Below, piece after piece: positions 56,899 to 64,000 of a stretch of DNA of 64,000 nucleotides. Each line of letters starts with the position of its first letter. The first letter of the stretch is position 1. A program made the position numbers and the translations under genes. The stretch covers positions 15,847,474-15,911,473 of the forward strand of contig OW799236.1 in assembly GCA_941918925.1 (NCBI GenBank), given 5' to 3'. The notes under the pieces were generated by a model. That model ran no database searches, was not told the DNA's origin, and was given only the letters and a program-made list of their open reading frames with translations. This DNA comes from Phyto melanocephala. Lineage: Eukaryota; Arthropoda; Insecta; Diptera; Rhinophoridae.

Positions 56899-57317
56899 GG
56901 CCCCTTTCGCATTAGGCAACTATAATTGCGCAAGTCTTGTGTTTGTGGGTGTGAGAGGAAAGGTCGGTTTGAAGGGGAAAGAATTGCCGAGATTTGAGTA
57001 CAGACTTGCTTGTACTTGGCAATTCTGCTTCTGCTGTCATATATATCATATTCCAAGACAAGAATGTCTTGGAATATTTATTTGTTTTTTACATTGTCTT
57101 TTATTTCTTCTTCGGTGTGTTGTGTAATTTTGTGTGTGTGAAAATTTTATTTGTTTATAAGTGAATCAAATATTTAAAAATGATAAATTCGAGCATAAGC
57201 AAATTAAACTTTTTAAACCAAGTTGCTCAATGTGAACATAAAAGCAAGTTCAAAAGTAAATAAATAAAAATTAAAATTATACTTGCGCAATTAAAGTTGC
57301 CTAATGCGAAAGGGGCC
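56899..57317. mobile_element. MITE with ~37-bp terminal inverted repeats (419 bp)
   Basis: GGCCCCTTTCGCATTAGGCA then ACTATAATTGCGCAAGT at the left; the inverted right end has ACTTTAATTGCGCAAGT, a single difference. The interior has a second palindrome (TTCCAAGACAAGAATGTCTTGGAA, about 57050-57073). No coding capacity and no clear target duplication. Confidence 0.85.
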
Positions 57318-57456
57318 ATAGATAGAAAGTTGCTATAGACTAATTGTGTTCTAACCGAATTCAAAGAACTAGGGAGTTACATCTAACATTAAATTACCGA
57401 CTGTTTTTAAATTATATGAGCCAATATTATCAGAGTTGCATAAAGCTTGCCATATC

Positions 57457-57735
57457 ATGAACAAATTGAATTTTTTTCAGGCATAATTTTATAGTTTGGA
57501 GTAAACGTAATACAAGGCCAATCTAAATTAATAAATGAGAATTCAGCAGAAAAAATAAAAGTTTAAAACAAAGTATTATAAGAATCTATAATGATGATGA
57601 ACAAATTAAACTTTTGCAGGCGTAATTTTATTGTTTGGAGTAAATGTAATTCAACCAAATGAAAAAATAATCTTTCAGCAGAAATAATAAAAGTTAAAAA
57701 CAAAGTATTATTAGAAGCTATTATAATATGATTGA
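57457..57735. repeat. Tandem duplication of a ~140-bp unit
   Basis: ATGAACAAATTGAATTTTTT and ATGAACAAATTAAACTTTTG start two units 140 nt apart, which also share TTTGGAGTAAACGTAAT and AACAAAGTATTATAAGAA. Confidence 0.75.
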
Positions 57736-58256
57736 TTTGCAACTAAACTATTATTGCACCTGAAATTTTATATTTTAAATTACATATTTTCTTCAATTCA
57801 TTTTATTCTTATACAAATATAAATTAAGTTAATCTGGATTAAAGAATAATACGGCTAAAGAATGTACAGTCTTAAGCCTTAAGTACTTGGCAATATAAAC
57901 TCTAAATTAATTTTAATTGAATTCAATATTTACTTAAACTTTAAAATTCCTGAGTAATTCTTTTGACATACATATACCTCTACTAAGCTTTTGCTGAAAT
58001 ACGCTTTTTTCCTTTGTAAGTGTAAATAATAAAACAAAATTACCTTAAATGTAAATAAGATTTACATTATTAGCTGGCAAATCGGCTTAAATTTATTTTA
58101 ACTTTGCACAAATACTTACAAAGAAATACTAACATAATGAATATGAATTGAAAGTAATACACCCTGACGTATAAGTGATGTTAATACCTTAAACAAATAG
58201 TTATTTAATTAACATACTACCGTCACAGCGGGTAAACAAATATGTATAATATAACC

Positions 58257-58596
58257 AGTAACAAGTAAAAGTGCTATATTCGGCCGTGTCGAATTTTATA
58301 TACCCTTCACAACGTGTAGTCATGCAATAACAATTGTTTGTATCCCCATTCATCTCATATGAAATAGAAAATAGAATTATAAATTGAGTTTACGTATGTG
58401 TTTCTAAAAAAAAAAAAATTATAAAAAAAATTATTAAACAATAAAAAAAAAATTTATTAAAAACAAAAATACGATAAAAAATTACAAAAAAAGTTTTTTT
58501 TAAAAATTTAAAAAATATTTCTTAAAAATATTTTTTAAAAATATTTTTTTTTGGCTCAGCTGGGATTCAATGCCACGTTTACTCTAACCAGTATAT
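58257..58596 (-). repeat. B-type dispersed repeat, copy B4, part 1
   Basis: Starts AACAAGTAAAAGTGCTATAT with hairpin TTCGGCCGTGTCGAA, TATACCCTTCACAACGTGTAG, an A-rich tract, then GGCTCAGCTGGGATTCAATG; it is interrupted in CCAGTATAT by a MITE. Confidence 0.75.
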
Positions 58597-58975
58597 GGGA
58601 CAGCGCATAGAGAAAGGGACCTAATGGTAAAAAAACAATTTTTTACTTTTTTTTTGATGTGGACAACATCTGAGCATCGAATGAGACCGATCCCATGGCC
58701 CAAAAGTGTTCCCTCCCAGAGATATGCGCGTTTTATAAAAGTGAAGTCGACGATTCTAAGCGCAAATAGAAACGGACCTAACGGTCAAATTTACTTGTTT
58801 TCATTTTTTCCCCTACTAAATTAACAAAATAACTTGATTTTACGAAACTACAAAAAATTTATTTTTTTCCATATGAACAATTTAAAAAAAATAGAAAAAT
58901 TATTTAATCTTTAAAATGGCTCTTCTGAACAAAACCTGTTTTTATCCTTACGTCCCTTTCTCTATGAGCTGTCAC
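58597..58975. mobile_element. MITE nested in B4 (379 bp, TIRs)
   Basis: GACAGCGCATAGAGAAAGGG at the left and, inverted, GACAGCTCATAGAGAAAGGG at the right. An ATAT-type sequence flanks both ends. Other B copies show the empty site (CCAGTATATACG). The interior frame (66 codons) has no recognisable similarity. Confidence 0.75.
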
Positions 58976-59352
58976 ATATATGTGTGTTGTTGTTTTAATT
59001 GTGAAAAAAACGAGGTGGTCTTGGTTTTTTGCTCATATCTCAGAAAGTTATGAAGCTAATGTGCTGAATTTTAATAGCGATTCATTCCCGGATATTTCCA
59101 AAAAATTGATACCATACACAGATCTGAGAAACATATGGTTGCTTCTAAAAGTTGATTTCAACCAACACACGGACAGACGGACAGAGGGACAGATGGACAG
59201 ACGGATAGACGGTCAGGCCTTAATCGACTCCCCTATTCATAAGTTTTCAGAAAATATATACTTTATGGGGTCGGAAATGAAAATTGTAGAAATTACAAAC
59301 GGAATGACAAAGCTATATATACTCTTGTGCACCACTGGTGAAGGGTATCAAA
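58976..59352 (-). repeat. B-type dispersed repeat, copy B4, part 2
   Basis: Continues with TGTTGTTGTTTTAATTGTGA, a GGACAGACGGACAGAGGGAC run, CTTTATGGGGTCGGAAATG, AAACGGAATGACAAAGC and GGTGAAGGGTATC. The long open frame over it is the repeat itself, not a gene. Confidence 0.75.
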
Positions 59353-59354
59353 AG

Positions 59355-60595
59355 TACACATTATAAAAGTTTGAATAAGAAGCGTAAGACGGTGAACCTG
59401 GTTAAAAACAACTTTATTTTTCTGAGAATTCTTAAAAAAACTAAAAAAAAGAAGTTTTATAATATTTTATCTGCGTATTTCTATTTCAATTACTTAACAT
59501 TCATATTGATTTACAGTTGTAACATTTATCCCTATAAGTATGCTTTGATTTCTTTTCATTGTCGATTGTAGCTGGTTGTTTTGCAAGAAGACATTGTTAT
59601 ATTAGCTATAAAAAATACAGAAAAAATAAATGTGAAAGGGTGAAAGAAGGGGAAAAATCACAAGCAGCTAGAAACAGTAAATAAAATACAAAGTGTCTCA
59701 TCGTGAATGTCAGTTAGTAAACTGAACTCAACACAACACAACAAATGCAAATGTAAACTTTTCTTGTGCAATATTTTTCTATTTTTTTTTTTGCAAACAA
59801 GAAACGCAGCAGGTTGTCAACTTACAATAGTAAATAATAGCATTAAAATAATAAAAAAAAAATATCGACATAAATGCACGTTTTTTTGTAAAAACTTCAA
59901 ACAAGTAATACCCAAACTTTTGTAAAATTTAAAACATAAATTGAACTTTATTCGTACAGCAACATTAGAGCAAAAAATTCTTTCAATAACAATTTTTTTT
60001 AAACGTTCCCCCTTCCTTAATAGGAAAATTATTATTGTTTGAGAATCACTTGCTATCTTTAGCATACTTTTTCTTATACAACATGCATTTTAATACACGT
60101 AAACTAAAAACTATAAAGAAATGCATGTCAACAAGCAGCAGGTATTCTAATAAAATTCTAAAGAAATCAAAAGGGATCAATAGAAAACGTATATTTTATA
60201 AGTTAATTTTTTAGCTTTAAAACTAACTTTATTATACAAACAAAAAAAAGAATAACTTTTAATTTGATTTGCATAGAAAAAATGTCCACCATTAAATTAA
60301 ATTAAAAAGTAACAGTTGCTCTTAAAATGTGAATAACCTACTTACTTGATGGGGCTGAGAAATTAATTCAAATGAAGACACTTAATGAATTTTCTATTAG
60401 TGCATGATTAAAACTTTAATTTGTTGAATTAAATATTGATGACAATTTACATGTTCTTAGCCAGCAATAAATTTTGCACTGATTAAATGTGAATAAAATT
60501 TTTAATGAACTCTAAATCAATAATGTGGTAGAAGGCATTTTTTATGCCTCCCTTAATCCAAATTAGTCTCTCTCACTTAAGTCTCTTTTCATTTA
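59355..60595. other. AT-rich non-coding stretch
   Basis: No gene or repeat family recognised. Confidence 0.4.
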
Positions 60596-60597
60596 AC

Positions 60598-60921
60598 AGT
60601 CAAACCTAAACAAGAGTAGCAAGCGTTTTTTGGCTGTCAAAAAATCTCGTGTTCATATAATTTGTATATAACAAAACGAAATACCACGGTGGCAACGCTT
60701 TGCATTTGGAATATCCAATTTTGACAAGGCGTTAGGTATGGAAGTTGGCTGCAGTACAACTGTTGTTGTTTTATTTCATTTTTGTAATTGTTGAAAAGTA
60801 ATGCCATTTTAGCTATTTTCAGGTTAATATAGCGATTTTATTTCTATTTAGTGTTTTTTATTAAAAAACATAATTGAACATTATTGTTCATTACACGACG
60901 TTAGCGCTGTGGTTTAGGTTT
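60598..60921. mobile_element. Short TIR-like element, family CAAACCTAAAC, copy 1
   Basis: AGTCAAACCTAAACAAGAGTAGC at 60598 faces an inverted GCAAACCTAAACCACAGCG near 60921. Poorly conserved, and the ends are tentative. Confidence 0.4.
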
Positions 60922-61269
60922 GCTAACTCAGCGTAACCGCTCAGCGGAATATTAAGCAATGGTTGACAATCTTGCTCAGGTTGCTGTGTGATATGCATTC
61001 GGTACAATCACTAATAGGAAATGAGTGAAGATTCATAATATATTCAAGTAAACACATGATCTCCAGTGACACGTTAATGTAAAAATCGTGCATGTTTCAC
61101 CTAAATTAAACCATTTCATTATGAATTGAACTCATTCATTCGCAATTTCTTTTGCATGTCTTTTTTGATGGGTTAATAAATAAGATTTTTACGTTAATTT
61201 TATGGCATTAGTTTAATAAAGCATTCGGTCATGAAGTTACCATGGCTAGGACAAAGTCTTCTCATACAA

Positions 61270-61861
61270 GTAGCGTTGACGACAAAATATCTGTTATAAA
61301 GCTTATGGGTATTAAGTTTCATAAAGTGTTGGGCTAAGGAATTTAATGATCATTATGTAACAAAAAATTTATTCACGTCATTGGTAAGACCTTTACTGGA
61401 ATATGGATCAGTAATTTGGCATCCGCATTATGATGTGTATATATTCAAAAACTTGAATCAGTCAAAAAAACAATTTTTGCTGTTCTGCCTTCGTAACCTT
61501 CGTTGGAATCCTAAAACAAACTTACCGTAAAATTGATATCTTCAACGTAAGAGATGCAGCAATGTTCCTAATAGGCAGATCAGACTTTATGAACCGTTAT
61601 ATGTATTGTTTCATAGATCAAACCACATTAACTTTGATCCAATTAGAAGAATTTGTGCTGAGGTAAATAGGTTCTATGTTCACATTGACTTTTCTGAGAA
61701 TGTTGCTGTAACAAGTGGATAAGGTTTCTAAACTCAAATGCATACGTTTAATGTTGTTTTTATTTTTCTTTATTTTTGTAATTAAATTAAATTAATTAAA
61801 GTAATTAAATATTGCTCAACTGTAAATTTTATTATGTTGATTAAATTAAATAAATAAATAA
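61270..61861 (+). pseudogene. 3' end of a Jockey-clade non-LTR retrotransposon
   Basis: After frame correction it reads a CWAKEFNDHYVTKNLFTSLV segment, RPLLEYGSVIWHPHYDV, IQKLESVKKQFL.FCLRNLRWN, IDIFNVRDAAMFLIGRSDFM and SNHINFDPIRRICAEVNRFY, ending at a stop near 61720. This is the thumb and C-terminus of a Jockey-type reverse transcriptase. A short AT-rich 3' UTR ends in AATTAAATAAATAAATAA at about 61860. The 5' part is absent (5' truncation is usual), and several frameshifts are present. Confidence 0.8.
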
Positions 61862-61971
61862 CCCAACCTAAACAAGATCGTTGAGCTTCATGCATTAAAA
61901 TTTTGTAACAAAAACAAAACACATGTAAAACTCCTACGCTTGACGCTCAACGCTCTAGTTTAGGTTTGACT
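61862..61971. mobile_element. Small foldback element, family CAAACCTAAAC, copy 2
   Basis: AACCTAAACAAGATCGTTGAGC at the left and, inverted, AACCTAAACTAGAGCGTTGAGC at the right within 110 bp. It abuts the Jockey tail. Confidence 0.55.
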
Positions 61972-61980
61972 CTTATTTAG

Positions 61981-62340
61981 AAACTAGCCAAACCCGGCGC
62001 GCGTTGCTACGCCCCTTAATGAATCGAAATGCGTTCTGAATTTTAATTGAATATCAAGTGCAAAAACCTAAAAATTATAATTTTTTTATGGGCGTGGCAT
62101 TGCCCAGTTTTCTAATCACGAAATTGTAAAGTCATAAGAGATCAATATGTGTGCAAAGTTTCAGTAGAATCGGACCAGTGCAAGTACCTCAAAATTATAA
62201 TTGTTTTAATGGGCGTGACCCTGCCCACTTTTCTAATCATGAAATTATATAGTCATGACAGCTCAATATGTGTGTGCAAAGTTTCAGAAAAATCGGTTAA
62301 GTGTAAGTAGCTGAGCATCAATTAACATTAATAAAGTTCA
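61981..62340. repeat. C-type dispersed element, copy C3 (right end missing)
   Basis: ACTAGCCAAACCCGGCGCGC and GTTGCTACGCCCCTTAATGA at the start match C1 almost exactly, followed by two ~120-bp units (GGGCGTGGCATTGCCC at 62091, GGGCGTGACCCTGCCC at 62211). It then breaks off. Confidence 0.75.
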
Positions 62341-62345
62341 ATTTG

Positions 62346-62357
62346 TAAGTTGGCTGC
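62346..62357. repeat. SINE target-site duplication, left copy
   Basis: TAAGTTGGCTGC, identical to 62591-62602. Confidence 0.75.
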
Positions 62358-62590
62358 GGTTGCCCCCGGTGGAGTAGTCAGTAGTGTGCTGGTCTACTAG
62401 TTTGGGGTTGCGGGTTCGATTCCTGCCAGAGACTTTGTACTGGTCTGCTTGTCTTTCTCTTTCTCTTATATTCGAACTATTTCTATTCTTATTCTACTCT
62501 TCTCTCTATTAAGGCGTCACAATAGACCGTAATGGTCTCCGGGTGAGGAAGTGGGGGTAACTTTGCACCAGCCTTATCTACCTTCCTTCT
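62358..62590 (+). mobile_element. tRNA-derived SINE (233 bp) with 12-bp target duplication
   Basis: The first ~75 nt resemble a tRNA: box A TGGAGTAGTCAGTAG at 62370, box B GGTTCGATTCC at 62413-62423 inside a T-arm (GCGGG/CCTGC), spaced as in Pol III promoters. The rest is a tRNA-unrelated body with a pyrimidine-rich segment and TCTCCGGGTGAGGAAGTGGG, ending TCTACCTTCCTTCT without a poly(A) tail. The exact 12-bp flanking duplication supports retroposition. The partner LINE is unknown. Confidence 0.75.
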
Positions 62591-62602
62591 TAAGTTGGCT
62601 GC
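62591..62602. repeat. SINE target-site duplication, right copy
   Basis: TAAGTTGGCTGC directly after the SINE. Confidence 0.75.
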
Positions 62603-63039
62603 ACTAAGCCACTTTCATTTTCATTTACTCCTTACAGATTCAGGTACTCTTTCCAGAGGTTTAATTTACCACCATCATGATTTATACTATCATAGCTATT
62701 ACTGATTTGTATAAATAGCCACGTTCAAAATAAACAATTTGTTTTTCGAAAAATTGCTATTGACTTTATTTTGCTCCATTAGCCATACAATCCTCGTAGA
62801 AATGAAGGCATAAATGTTATCATGTATGCACATGTGTATGTATGTGTTTCTATGGCATGGAGTGCGAAAAGTTTTATTTGTTAAATATTAGTTTATATGA
62901 GAGCAATTTAAAAAGTGTTTTTTGAAAGCAGAAGATGTAAGATTAAAACACAATCCAAGTGATTACTTTTTTTTCTTAAGTTTCGAAATTCAGTTAAAAA
63001 TATCTTAATTAAATTTTTACTTTGTTGAACTTTTCTGTT

Positions 63040-63250
63040 AAACTAATATTTTTGAATTTTTAATTAGGCTTGAGTTCATATTTAACATTCTTTATTTTTA
63101 CAAAGAATTTTTTAATTGTGATAAATGAAAGAATAAATCTTGAAAAATTATATTTTTACCGACACTAGCCGAGTGGAATGAATTTTAAAAAACAAGCTAC
63201 GATTTCGTCATCAGCACTCTCTGATCGGTGGTTACATGTTGGTTTAAAAT
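63040..63250 (+). repeat. D-type dispersed repeat, copy 2
   Basis: AGGCTTGAGTTCATATTTAAC, CGACACTAGCCGAGTGGAAT, CGTCATCAGCACTCTCTGAT and GGTTACATGT; shares its order with 52985-53140 and 63840-63980. Confidence 0.65.
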
Positions 63251-63839
63251 ATCATCTATTTAACTCCCGGGACTTAAGTTTATTGAATTCGGTAACTACT
63301 TTTAGTTTTTCCTTTTTCATATATTTTACCACAATGAGTTAGATTGAAATTTTTAGCCAAACAGCAACACTTTTACTTTTGTTTATTATTATTTTTCATT
63401 TTTATCACTAATTTTGTCCTGCTCTAGCCACCGGTTAGGTAGCGATAAGAACAGAAAATTGTTTTAATCATTTGTTTTATTTTCTGTGAGGTCAGTATAC
63501 AACGAAATGTTGATTGACGAACAGTGAATGAATAATTATTTGCAAAATTTAAAAATATTAGTTAAAAATATCTTTTAAAATAATGTTAAAATTTAAATAC
63601 AAAACTGTGATAGATTTTGAAGAGAAGAAAATAATATAAATTTAATTTTGTTCAGGGCGTATGATTAATATTAATTTGTGACCATATTAAGTTAAGCCAA
63701 TATAAATGAAATTCATTTTTATTCGAACTAAATTAATTTTTATTCGAACTTTTAATGTTTTAAAGACAATATTTTTTTTATTTATTTCCGGCTCGATTTA
63801 TTTTTTATTTTTGAATTTGAATTTTTTCTGATTAAATTT

Positions 63840-63980
63840 TTCTGTTTGTGGAATAATGGAATAATAAGCTGAAATAGTAAGTTTTTATCCCAACACCAGC
63901 CGAGTGGAATGCATTTTCGAAATCAGCTACGGCGTCATCATCAGCACTCTTTGATGGGAATGTTTTAAGGTTACATGTAC
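63840..63980 (+). repeat. D-type dispersed repeat, copy 3
   Basis: CAACACCAGCCGAGTGGAAT, CAGCTACGGCGTCATCATCA, GCACTCTTTGATGGG and AAGGTTACATGTA. It runs to the window end, where TACAGTGAGGTGCACAAATG may be the start of another TIR element. Confidence 0.6.
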
Positions 63981-64000
63981 AGTGAGGTGCACAAATGAGT

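Noticed and set aside
58980..59366. 128-codon plus-strand frame
   Set aside because: Translation of the B-type repeat (similar frames occur in other copies); not a gene.
63981..64000. TACAGTGAGGTGCACAAATG at the window end as a mariner-type TIR
   Set aside because: The sequence stops here, so no partner or coding region can be seen.

Overview
This window looks like a piece of nuclear genome from a higher fly (Diptera, Brachycera, plausibly a calyptrate). The evidence is its very high A+T content, introns with GTAAGT-type donors, an insect-type tRNA-Met, and many dipteran mobile elements. These include a LOA-like non-LTR retrotransposon, Tc1/mariner, PIF/Harbinger, hAT, Transib-like, copia, Jockey and R1-like remnants, and INE-1/HINE-like repeats built around TATACCC hairpins and GTCC runs. 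The species is inferred, not read directly.

Host genes are few. There is one clear protein-coding segment, an N-terminally membrane-anchored, low-complexity protein at 14665-15621. Its reading frame ends on a stop codon that overlaps a perfect GTAAGT splice donor, so it may be the first coding exon of a longer gene. There is also one tRNA-Met(CAT) at 9726-9798 with a T6 terminator. Almost everything else that can be read is transposon.

Layout. 0.6-0.9 kb: decayed non-LTR tail. 2.4-9.2 kb: an A-type repeat split by a full-length LOA-like element (3328-8663, 13-bp target duplication, intact 1196-aa ORF2, ORF1 with one stop). That element begins exactly with a fold resembling an HDV-like ribozyme. 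9.2-9.8 kb: perfect foldback hairpin, then the tRNA. 10.2-10.5 kb: R1-like tail. 13.4-14.2 kb: B-type repeat just upstream of the membrane-protein gene. 16-20 kb: A-type and B-type repeats, one nested in a TIR element. 21-24.4 kb: C-type tandem elements and a mariner pseudogene. 26.1-27.4 kb: a PIF/Harbinger copy. 30.4-31.8 kb: decayed non-LTR. 33.6-36.7 kb: A-type repeat carrying a DD37E-type element. 38.1-43.5 kb: two A-type repeats in inverted orientation. 44-45.7 kb: mariner fragment abutting a copia end. 46.8-48.5 kb: internally deleted hAT. 49.5 kb: LTR-like core promoter. 51 kb: Harbinger-like MITE that preserves a Myb/SANT-like first exon. 54-57.3 kb: mariner copy split by a Transib-like element with RSS-like ends, a second Tc1/mariner copy and a MITE. 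58.3-59.3 kb: B-type repeat with a nested MITE. 60.6-64 kb: MITEs, Jockey 3' end, C-type element and a tRNA-derived SINE.

The order of insertion can be read in several places because related copies supply the empty site: LOA into A1, the DD37E element into A3, the mariner deletion derivative into A4/A5, and the Transib-like element into a mariner transposase.
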